A DNA stretch of 10,277 bases from Chloroflexota bacterium (GTDB lineage Bacteria; Chloroflexota; Anaerolineae; Anaerolineales; DRKV01): positions 1 to 10,277 of the forward strand of contig DRKV01000304.1 in assembly GCA_011051635.1 (NCBI GenBank). Reading direction: 5' to 3'. The notes under the pieces were generated by a model that worked only from the letters and a program-made list of their open reading frames with translations, did not search any database and was not told the DNA's origin. Of this stretch, positions 1-7,442 are shown in pieces (position 1 is the first letter of the stretch; every line of letters starts with the position of its first letter). The position numbers and the translations under genes are program-made.

Positions 1-209
1 CCTGGCGCATGAACCGGCCAGGGCAAAAGGGCATTTACAAGCAAATCAGGGATAATGCAGGAAATCTAACCTGAGACCACAGGGCGGCCAGGAATGGCCG
101 GTCGTACACAACGGATGCGATTGTAGCACAAGGGGGTGTTTTTGTAAAGCACAGGCCGACCCGTGCGGGCCGGCCTGTGGATACTCCAAGTCTCGATAGA
201 GCCGTTTTT
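1..209. other. Intergenic region without a gene
   Basis: I see no credible coding sequence, tRNA or other RNA gene here. The stretch carries several short inverted repeats. CCTGGC at 1-6 pairs with GCCAGG at 17-22. CGGCCA at 85-90 pairs with TGGCCG at 95-100 around a GGAA loop. A stronger hairpin lies at 150-179 and is listed separately. The neighbouring gene on the low-coordinate side is outside the window, so I cannot say whether the first hairpin belongs to it. Confidence 0.6.
150..179 (-). terminator. Putative groL transcript-end hairpin
   Basis: CACAGGCCG (150-158) is perfectly complementary to CGGCCTGTG (171-179). Past one mismatch, CCC (160-162) can pair with GGG (167-169) around a GTGC loop. 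The hairpin starts 30 nt beyond the groL stop codon, where a terminator is expected. On the minus strand it is followed only by CTTTAC rather than a long U-run, so it is a weak intrinsic terminator or a 3'-end stabilising hairpin. Assignment to groL is by position. Confidence 0.5.
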
Positions 210-1841
210 TTAGTATTCCGGCATCGGAGGAGCAGCCGGCTTGTTCTCTTCGGGCACGTCGGTGATGAGCGCCTCGGTGGTGAGAATCATAGCCGCGATG
301 GATGCCGCGTTTTCGAGCGCCCCGCGGGTGACCTTGGCGGGGTCAATCACGCCGGCTTCAATCATGTCCACGTACTCATCGGTCAGCACGTTGTAGCCGA
401 TGGTGTGCTTGCCGCTCTTTTCCTGCTCACGGCGCACGTTCTCGATGATAACGGAGCCATCCTTGCCGGCGTTCTCGGCAATCTTCCGCATCGGTACGGT
501 GAGCGCCTTGCGCACCATGTTGACGCCAATCTGGGCATCTTCATTGTCCATCTTGACCTCATCCAGGGCTGCGAGGGCGTTAATCAGGGCCACGCCGCCG
601 CCGGGAACGATGCCTTCTTCCACCGCGGCGCGGGTGGCGGAGAGAGCATCTTCGACGCGATGCTTCTTTTCTTTCAGTTCGGTCTCGGTGGCCGCACCCA
701 CACGGATGATGGCTACGCCGCCGGAGAGTTTCGCCAGGCGCTCCTGGAGTTTCTCGCGGTCGTAATCGCTGGTGCTCTTGTCAATCTCGACCCGGATTTG
801 CTCGATGCGGCCTTTGATGGCCTCGGGGTCGCCCTGTCCGCCGACGATGGTGGTTTCCTCTTTGGTGGAGGTCACCTTCTCGGCGCGGCCCAGGTCGGCG
901 ATGGTAACGCTATCCAGTTTGCGCCCGGTTTCCTCGGAAATCACGGTGGCGCCGGTCAGAACGGCGATGTCTTGCAGCATGGCCTTGCGGCGGTCGCCGA
1001 AGCCCGGAGCCTTGACGGCCAGGACGTTGAGCATCCCGCGCAATTTGTTCAGCACCAGGGTCGCCAGCGCTTCGCCGTCCACGTCTTCGGCGATGATGAC
1101 CAGTTCGCGCTTGCCAATCTGCACCAGTTTCTCCAGCAAGGGGACGATGTCGGTGGCGGCGGAGATTTTCTTGTCGTAAATCAGGAGGTAGGGACTCTCG
1201 ATGGAGGCTTCCATCGCTTCGGGGTCGGTGATGAAGTAAGGCGAGATGTAGCCGCGGTCAAACTGCATACCCTCGACGTATTCGGTCTCGAAAGCCAGGC
1301 CCTTGGATTCCTCCACGGTGATGACGCCGTCTTTGCCGACCTTGTCCATCACTTCGGCAATCAGTTCACCGATTTCGCGGTCCTGGGCAGAAATGGAAGC
1401 CACGTTGGCAATCTCTTCCTGGGTGGTGACTTCGATGGCCTGCTTGCTGATGTTCTCGGCCACAGCCTTGGTGGCGGCCTCGATACCACGCTTGAGCAGC
1501 ATGGGGTTGGCGCCCGCGGCGAGGTTCTTCATGCCTTCGGTGACGATGGCGTGCGCCAGCACGGTGGAGGTGGTGGTGCCGTCACCAGCGATGTCGTTGG
1601 TCTTGGTGGCCGCTTCTTTGAGCAACTGGGCGCCCATGTTTTCGAAGGGGTCTTCCAGTTCGATTTCCTTAGCCACGGTCACGCCGTCGTGGGTGATGGT
1701 GGGGGAACCGAATTTGCGGTCAATCGCCACATTGCGCCCCTTGGGGCCCAGGGTAGTGATGACCGCGTTAGCGAGCATGTCCATACCTTTTTGAAGTTTG
1801 CGACGGGCTTCCTCAGAGAAGGCCAGTTGTTTCGCTGCCAT
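210..1841 (-). CDS. groL: 60 kDa chaperonin GroEL
   Basis: GroEL is the cytosolic double-ring chaperonin that encloses unfolded proteins and refolds them with ATP and the GroES lid. The 543-residue product matches the family length (about 540-550) and aligns by eye from end to end. The N-terminal equatorial part has TLGPKGRNV (about 30-38) and the nucleotide-binding GDGTTT (86-91, with the Asp at 87). The late equatorial part has VEDALSATRAAVEEG followed by PGGGVAL. The start is supported by AAGGAG (1851-1856) nine bases before the ATG. Two things are odd. There is no groES directly upstream, where groESL operons have it. The usual GGM-rich tail is replaced by a short proline-rich end (PAAPPMPEY). 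Regulation is very probably by HrcA through the CIRCE element upstream. Whether this is the only groL copy cannot be seen. Confidence 0.98.
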   Translation of the reverse strand: MAAKQLAFSEEARRKLQKGMDMLANAVITTLGPKGRNVAIDRKFGSPTITHDGVTVAKEIELEDPFENMGAQLLKEAATKTNDIAGDGTTTSTVLAHAIVTEGMKNLAAGANPMLLKRGIEAATKAVAENISKQAIEVTTQEEIANVASISAQDREIGELIAEVMDKVGKDGVITVEESKGLAFETEYVEGMQFDRGYISPYFITDPEAMEASIESPYLLIYDKKISAATDIVPLLEKLVQIGKRELVIIAEDVDGEALATLVLNKLRGMLNVLAVKAPGFGDRRKAMLQDIAVLTGATVISEETGRKLDSVTIADLGRAEKVTSTKEETTIVGGQGDPEAIKGRIEQIRVEIDKSTSDYDREKLQERLAKLSGGVAIIRVGAATETELKEKKHRVEDALSATRAAVEEGIVPGGGVALINALAALDEVKMDNEDAQIGVNMVRKALTVPMRKIAENAGKDGSVIIENVRREQEKSGKHTIGYNVLTDEYVDMIEAGVIDPAKVTRGALENAASIAAMILTTEALITDVPEENKPAAPPMPEY

Positions 1842-1934
1842 AACTGCTTACTCCTTTTTCCAAGTTCAAGATGGATTTTAGGTTGATAAAGATGTCAGAA
1901 TGTGCTTCCGTTTTCCGTTGGAGACAAAACGCAA

Positions 1935-1961
1935 TTAGCACTCAAAAAAAGAGAGTGCTAA
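1935..1961 (-). promoter_or_regulatory. CIRCE operator (HrcA binding site) of groL
   Basis: The sequence reads TTAGCACTC-N9-GAGTGCTAA, the exact CIRCE consensus with the standard nine-base spacer. CIRCE is the operator bound by the heat-shock repressor HrcA upstream of groE and dnaK operons in many bacteria. It lies about 94 bases before the groL ATG and just downstream of the groL -10 element, so it falls in the 5' untranslated region at or near the transcription start. No hrcA gene is present in the window. Confidence 0.97.
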
Positions 1962-1972
1962 CCACGCTGTAA

Positions 1973-2002
1973 ATCTTACACGTTGGGCAAGGGTACAGTC
2001 AA
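1973..2002 (-). promoter_or_regulatory. groL sigma-70-type promoter
   Basis: Read on the minus strand, a -35 TTGACT (1997-2002) is followed after 18 bases by a -10 TAAGAT (1973-1978). The -35 differs from consensus at one base and the -10 at two. The CIRCE element begins 11 bases after the -10, as expected for an HrcA-controlled groE promoter. The transcription start is predicted near 1965, but this is inferred from spacing only. Confidence 0.75.
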
Positions 2003-2115
2003 GGGATGCATCTGCGATTCTTACAAAATGTTGATATTTGACAACTGTTCAGCCTCCTCCACACCCCGTCGCTCACGGGAGTTCTCAAAGCCTCACTTGT
2101 TCAGGGTGTGCAGGC

Positions 2116-2135
2116 GTTCTATGCTAAAATAGAAC
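2116..2135 (+). promoter_or_regulatory. Candidate extended -10 promoter with inverted repeat, RAMP operon
   Basis: TGC followed by TAAAAT (2125-2130) forms an extended -10 element on the plus strand. No convincing -35 sits at 16-18 bases upstream; TTGTTC at 2097-2102 is 22 bases away. The -10 lies inside an inverted repeat, GTTCTA (2116-2121) and TAGAAC (2130-2135), spaced by eight bases. A protein bound there would cover the -10, so this is a plausible operator. It lies about 120 bases before the first gene of the RAMP operon. Promoter function and any regulator are inferred. Confidence 0.45.
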
Positions 2136-2167
2136 CAGTCAAGCCTGTTCATCAAACGTACAAAACG

Positions 2168-2212
2168 CCCCAAAACATCTTGTGAGGATGCCGGTCTCCA
2201 TCCGCGTTGGGG
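2168..2212 (+). other. Potential structured 5' leader of the RAMP operon
   Basis: In the presumed leader between the candidate promoter and the first gene, CCCCAA (2168-2173) can pair with TTGGGG (2207-2212). Inside this, GGATG (2186-2190) can pair with CATCC (2199-2203). The nested stems would form a hairpin about 45 nt long that ends 30 nt before the Shine-Dalgarno sequence. I recognise no known riboswitch class. The stems are short and could be chance. Confidence 0.25.
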
Positions 2213-2255
2213 AAATCCACTGTGTTTTCAGCGACTTGTCAGAGGAGGTCTTCCT

Positions 2256-5200
2256 ATGCGCATCACTGCTACCCTGGTTGCCGAAACCCCCATTTACCGC
2301 GGCAACGCCCGCAAAACGCTCTTCACGCGGGATGGGGACGGCAAACAACGCCTTGTCTCTTTAGCAGGGGAAATCGAAGGCACCGCCCAGTCGCTGATGG
2401 ATGCTTTCATCGGCTCCTCGCGCAACGGGCGTAACATAGGCCTTCTGCATCGTCTCTGGCGGCGGCTGTACGGCGAGAAAATACCCAACGGCCTGATTCG
2501 GCGCGTCCGATGCAGCCTGAAAAGCGACAGTTACCCCGCCGACCGCTTCTTCGACCTGCGCATGGGAATCAAACTGGATGAAGACCGCTGGGCGGTGGAG
2601 GCCAACGCCAACTACAAATACGAAACCATCTTCCGTAATGCCCGCTTCGATTTCAGCATGGAGGTCAACGACAAACTGCTGTCCCAGGGCGACAACCGCG
2701 CCAAACTGTACTACATGCTGAACGAACTGGCTGCCGGACGCTTCTGGTTCGGGGCCGGCAAGAGCAAGGGGCTGGGACGGCTCCGCCTGGAGTGGGAGAT
2801 TCCCGAGGAGACTCCGCCGCCGCCCATCCAGCCGGAAGCCAACCACCTCAGCATCACTCTGCGCTTCGACGCCCGCAATCCCGTCCTGGTGGGATGGAAC
2901 TGGGGCAAAATAGACCCCAACCTGCCCGCCTTTGCCGCCGTGGAAGGCCGCGTTTTGGTGGAATCCATGCGTACTTTGCCTGTAGAAGTGCGCCAGCGTC
3001 TCAGCATGGTGCTCGGCGGTCCCATCCTCACCGCCGACGACTGGAAGCGCAAACTGGCTGATTACCTCCCCCGCGTCCTGGCCGTCCACCTGCGTGAGCA
3101 CTCCCAGGGAGAGCGCCAGACCTGGACGCTTTCCGCCGCCGGCCTGGCAAAGTTGAGCAAGGGCAAATACGCCCTCTCCAAGAAGGTGCTCGCCGCGGTC
3201 AAACCCTTCATAGACCAGCCTTTCGAGAGCCGCGAGGCCATGCAATCCGCCCTGGAGGAAGCCTTGGGAGACAAGGCCAACATGGCGAAGCGCATCGTCA
3301 AGACATCCAAGTCCGCCGCAGAGAAGGTCTTGACCCTCGACGAGCGCATCTGGGAGGAATGGCAGGAAGTCTTTGGCTTTGACGAACAAGTCAAGGAACG
3401 GGTGACCCAGGCCCTGGGGGATGAGGCTGCTCTCATCGAGGTCTTCCGGGAGGCGGTACAACCTGTCTTGCCGCGACTCTACGAACAGGTGGACCAGCAA
3501 ATCAAACTCTCGCAGAGCGACGCTTGGGTGGACCAGGAACTTGAAACCCGCCGCGCCCACCTCAAAATCAAGCAGATGCTCCTCAGCCGTCAAATCGGCG
3601 AAGACCAATGGGGCGACCGCCGCAACCCGCCGAAAGGCATCTCCCAGACCCATTGGCAGGAGTTCCTCAAAGCCCACGAGCGGGTCAGTTACCGCCACAT
3701 GACCGCGCCCCGCAATCTGGAGAAGAGCATCGTCAACGACCAGAACTTCATTCGTTTTTTGCAGGGATACCGCAACAAGACCCGTCAGGAACTGGCACAG
3801 CCCTACAACACAGATTACCGCGCCGGCGGCCCCGGCAGACGCGAAATTTCCCAAAAGTACGGCAAGCCTTACGATACGGTCTTCATGCGGATGCTCTCCT
3901 GGGCGCCCTCGCGGGAAGGCAATGGAGCCTGGGAAGCCTACATCCCCGGCAGCACCCTCAAGGGCGCTTTCCGCAAGCGCGCCGCCCAGGTGCTCAAGAC
4001 CCTGTGGGGCGAAAACCGCCGCACGCAGGAAGCCCTGGATGCCCTCTTTGGAGCGCAGGGACGCATCGGGCGCATCCTCTTCTCGGATGCCTACCTGATG
4101 GACCCCGCTACTCCCCAGGATGTCTGGTGCTCGATGGATGGCGTCAAGATGGACCCCCGTACCGGTCGCCCTATTGAAAGCGCCAAAGCCGATTACCTCT
4201 TCGCCTACGGGCAGGACCTCGTCTTCCAGTGCCGCCTGGATATGCAGGACATCACCCCCGAAGAAGAAGCCGTCCTCGGCATCCTGGCACACCTCCTGAA
4301 CGATGTGCAGCGCGGCGATGTGGTGGTCGGCGGAGCCAAGACCGATGGCTTCGGCTGGATTGAGGCCGAGATTCAGGAACTCACCTGGCTGAGCGGTGCG
4401 TCTCAGGGAGAACTCACCCGTCGCCTCTTCGGAGAGGCCGCCTTGCAGCCGAATGGCATCTGGTACGCCCTTCACCTGGAGGGCGAAGAGGCCGCCCGGA
4501 CCGTGAGTGCCTGGAGCAAGCCCATCGCCGGGGCGGGGACGGTCGTGCCCGCCAAGCCGCAGCGCACCGCCCAGGGTTTCATCTCGCACCGCTCTTTTGG
4601 CGGCTTCAGCGGGATGCTCTTCGTCGGCGTTGAAGTGCTCACGCCCCTGGCTGTCCGCGAGAGCGGCGCGCCCTCTTTCCAGACCGTCCTGGAGGGCGAA
4701 CCCGTCAACGGCTGGGATTTCTTCTCCCTCACTCCGCCCCACCCCGAAAAGCGTCCCGAAAACCGGCAGTACGCCATCCCCAGCAAGAGCCTCAAGGGGA
4801 TGTTGCGCCACATCTACAGCATCGTTTCCGATTCCAAAGAACCCAGCCGTAGCCTGCAAAAACTCAATCCGGTAGACCACCTTTTTGGCTTCGTTGGGCA
4901 GGGGCCGAATCAGGCCCTCATGGGACGCCTGGCCTTCTCCTTCGGGTTGTTCGAAGCCCCCGAAATGCGCTGGTACAAAGTGCCTTACCCCTATGGCGAC
5001 TGGCAGTATACCTCCGGAGGCTGGCAGCGCGTTCCCGACCAGGGCGCTAAAATCTCCCAGGTGGACAAAACCTGGCGTCTCTTCCCCCATACGCCTCTCG
5101 CCCCTGTCGTCCAGCCGCAAGAAACTTTCGCCCCCGATACCGCCCAGGCCGCCTATTTCCGGGCGGTGGAACCCGGCTCGCAGGCGCGCTTTTCTCTCCG

Positions 5201-5480
5201 CTTCTGGAACCTGGAGGAGGAAGAATTGCAGCGCCTGGTGTGGTCTCTGGCCCTGGAAGAGAGACTGGCCCACAAGATGGGGCAGCGCCGTTACCTCGGC
5301 TTCGGCAGTCTGCGCCTGCGCATCCTCCCCGAGAGTTACCTGATTGACTGGAGCGCCCGCTATGCCGGCAAGCCCGAATCTGCCTGGCAGAAACCCTTCG
5401 ACCCCGCCCGGTGGCACAATCCGAAGGTCATTTACCACTACCGTGCCTTGAAAGACCTGCTCCATGCTGACGCCATTTGA
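2256..5480 (+). CDS. Multi-RAMP-domain CRISPR type III-like protein (Cas7-type fusion)
   Basis: This 1074-residue protein looks like several RAMP (RNA-recognition-fold) subunits joined in one chain. RAMP proteins form the crRNA-binding backbone of type III CRISPR effectors. Domain 1 (about 1-182) starts with a strand, ITATLVAETPIYRG, and ends in the glycine-rich loop FGAGKSKGLGRL (165-176). A new RAMP-like strand begins at about 198 (LSITLRFDARNPVLVG). Roughly residues 260-480 look mostly helical and charged. A Csm3/Cmr4-like half follows: YIPGSTLKGAFR (562-573), GRILFSDA (605-612), MDPRTG (632-637) and GGAKTDGFGWI (692-702). The last domain (about 785-1026) has VEVLTPLAV, IPSKSLKGMLRHIYS (841-855), GRLAFS and YLGFGSLRLRIL (1013-1024). 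AGGAGG (2243-2248) seven bases before the ATG supports the start. The stop overlaps the next gene. There is no HD or GGDD motif, so it is not Cas10. Exact family and RNase activity are unknown. Confidence 0.8.
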   Translation: MRITATLVAETPIYRGNARKTLFTRDGDGKQRLVSLAGEIEGTAQSLMDAFIGSSRNGRNIGLLHRLWRRLYGEKIPNGLIRRVRCSLKSDSYPADRFFDLRMGIKLDEDRWAVEANANYKYETIFRNARFDFSMEVNDKLLSQGDNRAKLYYMLNELAAGRFWFGAGKSKGLGRLRLEWEIPEETPPPPIQPEANHLSITLRFDARNPVLVGWNWGKIDPNLPAFAAVEGRVLVESMRTLPVEVRQRLSMVLGGPILTADDWKRKLADYLPRVLAVHLREHSQGERQTWTLSAAGLAKLSKGKYALSKKVLAAVKPFIDQPFESREAMQSALEEALGDKANMAKRIVKTSKSAAEKVLTLDERIWEEWQEVFGFDEQVKERVTQALGDEAALIEVFREAVQPVLPRLYEQVDQQIKLSQSDAWVDQELETRRAHLKIKQMLLSRQIGEDQWGDRRNPPKGISQTHWQEFLKAHERVSYRHMTAPRNLEKSIVNDQNFIRFLQGYRNKTRQELAQPYNTDYRAGGPGRREISQKYGKPYDTVFMRMLSWAPSREGNGAWEAYIPGSTLKGAFRKRAAQVLKTLWGENRRTQEALDALFGAQGRIGRILFSDAYLMDPATPQDVWCSMDGVKMDPRTGRPIESAKADYLFAYGQDLVFQCRLDMQDITPEEEAVLGILAHLLNDVQRGDVVVGGAKTDGFGWIEAEIQELTWLSGASQGELTRRLFGEAALQPNGIWYALHLEGEEAARTVSAWSKPIAGAGTVVPAKPQRTAQGFISHRSFGGFSGMLFVGVEVLTPLAVRESGAPSFQTVLEGEPVNGWDFFSLTPPHPEKRPENRQYAIPSKSLKGMLRHIYSIVSDSKEPSRSLQKLNPVDHLFGFVGQGPNQALMGRLAFSFGLFEAPEMRWYKVPYPYGDWQYTSGGWQRVPDQGAKISQVDKTWRLFPHTPLAPVVQPQETFAPDTAQAAYFRAVEPGSQARFSLRFWNLEEEELQRLVWSLALEERLAHKMGQRRYLGFGSLRLRILPESYLIDWSARYAGKPESAWQKPFDPARWHNPKVIYHYRALKDLLHADAI

Positions 5481-6438
5481 TTGGCTGCGCCTGTGCCGTA
5501 GCGGCACGGAACTCATCGCTACTCTGCATCTGCTGGAAAAGCGGCCCGATGTGTTTCGCCAGGAAACCATCGGGCAGCCCTTTTCTGCCCTCCACGCCCC
5601 TTGTGAACGTTGTGGAATCTTCGCTCGTGCCGAAGAGATGCCCGCTTCTTTGGATGTGGAGGAGACCCCCGAAGATGCAGGGGGAACGGACTCCCTTTTA
5701 GAGGCTCCCGCTCCCCCGGAAGAAGACTCCTCCCCCTTGAGAAATGCCGCGTTGCGGTACTGCCCTGCTTGCGGTATGGTGCGCCGTGCTGCTCCGCGTC
5801 TCCACCACACGGCGCGCCGTGCCGTCATGGTGTGGGGGTCGCTTTCCCCGCTTCCTGAATTGCCCCGGAGCCGGGACCCTGTGCCGACGCTCTACCGTCA
5901 CGACGAACAACACTTTCTGCTCGTCCTGCACCGTGCCGCTTTGCAGGACTGGCTCTCGGACCTCCTGCTGCGCCACGGCCTTTCGCTCACCGGCCTGTTG
6001 CAAATTGTCCCTACCCTCCCGCCCGCCTCCGGCTGGATTCTGGGCGATATGCTTGCCCGTCTGCCCGCCTATGAGCGCATCTTCTCGCCCGACAGGCTGC
6101 GGGTGCGTTTCTATCCTGCCGGGCACATCGTTTTCCGCACCAAAGAATACGAACGCGCCGGCGTGTTGACCTTCGACGCCCAGGAATTCGCCGCCTATTT
6201 GGGAATGGCCGGGGTTTTCCGCACCCTTCTTCTGCCCGAACAGCAGGAAGCCGTCTTCGAAATCCTGAAAATCAAGGACCTGCAGGAGCAGCAATTCCAT
6301 TGGGGGCGGTTGCTGGGGCTGCTTTCCCCTGAGGCCCGTTCCATGCTCCTTTCGTGGCGGCCCCGCTCGTGGAGCAAGCAGCAAGTCTATCTCCTGGATA
6401 AACTACGCCCTTATGCAAAGTATTCTCCCACGCATTAA
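5464..6438 (+). CDS. Unknown protein with split zinc-ribbon motif, RAMP operon
   Basis: I do not recognise this 324-residue protein. Near the N terminus are two CxxC pairs, CERC (Cys47, Cys50) and CPAC (Cys100, Cys103), each followed by Gly. They probably form one zinc ribbon interrupted by a low-complexity acidic and proline-rich insert (about 57-92). The rest (about 120-320) looks mixed alpha/beta, with no membrane segment and no catalytic motif I can name. The ATG lies inside the end of the RAMP-fusion gene (17-nt overlap), with no clear Shine-Dalgarno sequence, which suggests translational coupling. Its own end overlaps the Cas6-like gene by 26 nt. Its position between two RAMP-family genes suggests a role in the same complex, for example as an RNA-binding or adaptor subunit. 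That is inference from context only. Confidence 0.8.
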   Translation: MLTPFDWLRLCRSGTELIATLHLLEKRPDVFRQETIGQPFSALHAPCERCGIFARAEEMPASLDVEETPEDAGGTDSLLEAPAPPEEDSSPLRNAALRYCPACGMVRRAAPRLHHTARRAVMVWGSLSPLPELPRSRDPVPTLYRHDEQHFLLVLHRAALQDWLSDLLLRHGLSLTGLLQIVPTLPPASGWILGDMLARLPAYERIFSPDRLRVRFYPAGHIVFRTKEYERAGVLTFDAQEFAAYLGMAGVFRTLLLPEQQEAVFEILKIKDLQEQQFHWGRLLGLLSPEARSMLLSWRPRSWSKQQVYLLDKLRPYAKYSPTH

Positions 6439-7417
6439 ACTCCTGCGCTACCGGGTTTTCCTGTCCGTTACTTCCGCCGGTGTCCACCTCCGCCAGGGCA
6501 CTCTGGCCGAACTCTCCTGGCTGCTGGGAGAGAGCATTCGGGAGCGGGTTGCACAGGGAGGTGAGACGCGGCGCTGGCGCAGGGCGGTGACCCCGTGGGA
6601 GGAGAGCGGCTGGGTGCGGGCGGTGATGGGCAGTCGCAGGCGATTCCCCGTCTGGCCTGAGATTCGCTGGCCCGTGGATACCATCATCCTGTTTTTGCCC
6701 CGCAAGCGGTTTTACGGACAGGGAGAATTGCTTTCCTTCGAAATCAAGTTGATGGGGGAGCACGCCGACCACAGTTTCTTTCTGGAATACATCTTGCCCG
6801 CGCTGGAAAGTCTCGGATACACCAGAGTGCCCTGGCGGAAACGCGCCAGTTACCTCTTGTGGGGGCATTTTGACGTGCGTCACGTTTACGTAGCGCGGGG
6901 TCTTCGCTGGGAGCCGCTCGTGCAGGACGGCGAGGCGGACCTGCGCGCCCGTCCACAGCCCGACCAGTGGATGGACGGCTGGCCTTTAGAGCCTCCTCCC
7001 GGGCGCTCCTTTTCCGCCATCCGCTGGACGCGGCCTTTCGTGACGGAAGACATGGTAAGCCGCGCCCGCCCGGCAAAGCCCGTTCCGCCCACGCTTTCGA
7101 CGCTTCTGGCCGCATCCGTGGAGCGGCTGGCCGGCCTTCTCACGGCTGGGGATGTCGCCGCCCTGTGGCAGGAACTCTCTCCCGACGAGCAGGCCGACCT
7201 GATGGATGCCGTGGAGCAGGCGCGCTCCGTTGCCGTCTCCCGGCATACCTTGCAGGCCAAACGCCGCTTGCGGGGCGCTCCTGTGAATCTGGAGGGAGAA
7301 CAGGCTTTCGCCGAACAAATCCCTCCTGCCATCATCCCCTACCTGGAATTGGGGAGTATTCTGCACATCGGACGTTACTTGCATTTTGGTTATGGCACGT
7401 TCCGCCTGCTGGAATAG
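6413..7417 (+). CDS. Cas6-like RAMP protein (candidate crRNA-processing endoribonuclease)
   Basis: Cas6 proteins bind the repeat in CRISPR transcripts and cut it to make crRNAs. This 334-residue product has the C-terminal Cas6 signature: a LELGSILHIG stretch (311-320) running into RYLHFGYGTF (321-330), the glycine-rich loop of the Cas6 C-terminal domain family (PF10040 type). Further support is SFEIKLMGEHAD (108-119), which resembles the mid-protein strand of that family. A hydrophobic RYRVFLSV strand opens the protein (12-19), as in RAMP folds. His26, His117, His120, His152 and His157 are possible general bases, but I cannot assign a catalytic residue. The start codon overlaps the preceding gene by 26 nt and lacks a strong ribosome site, as expected for coupled translation. 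No repeat array is present in the window for it to cut. Cas6 membership is likely; activity is inferred. Confidence 0.75.
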   Translation: MQSILPRIKLLRYRVFLSVTSAGVHLRQGTLAELSWLLGESIRERVAQGGETRRWRRAVTPWEESGWVRAVMGSRRRFPVWPEIRWPVDTIILFLPRKRFYGQGELLSFEIKLMGEHADHSFFLEYILPALESLGYTRVPWRKRASYLLWGHFDVRHVYVARGLRWEPLVQDGEADLRARPQPDQWMDGWPLEPPPGRSFSAIRWTRPFVTEDMVSRARPAKPVPPTLSTLLAASVERLAGLLTAGDVAALWQELSPDEQADLMDAVEQARSVAVSRHTLQAKRRLRGAPVNLEGEQAFAEQIPPAIIPYLELGSILHIGRYLHFGYGTFRLLE

Positions 7418-7442
7418 GTGGGGCGACTTTGGAGTTGGAAGT

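Noticed and set aside
177..1886. A 569-residue open frame on the plus strand across groL
   Set aside because: It is the antisense shadow of groL, which is certain. The product is His/Asp/Gly-rich without any domain.
2038..2043. A perfect TTGACA on the plus strand as -35 of the RAMP operon
   Set aside because: No acceptable -10 lies 16-18 bases downstream; the DNA there is GC-rich.
2361..5828. A 1155-residue open frame on the minus strand across the RAMP-fusion gene
   Set aside because: It is antisense to a well-supported gene with clear RAMP motifs and a strong ribosome site. The product is Gly/Ala/Val/Phe-rich with no recognisable domain, as expected from a GC-rich shadow frame.
7386..7442. 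Upstream ATG for the Nudix gene, overlapping the Cas6-like gene
   Set aside because: The extension adds residues outside the Nudix fold, while the ATG at 7443 has a ribosome site and begins with the first strand of the fold.
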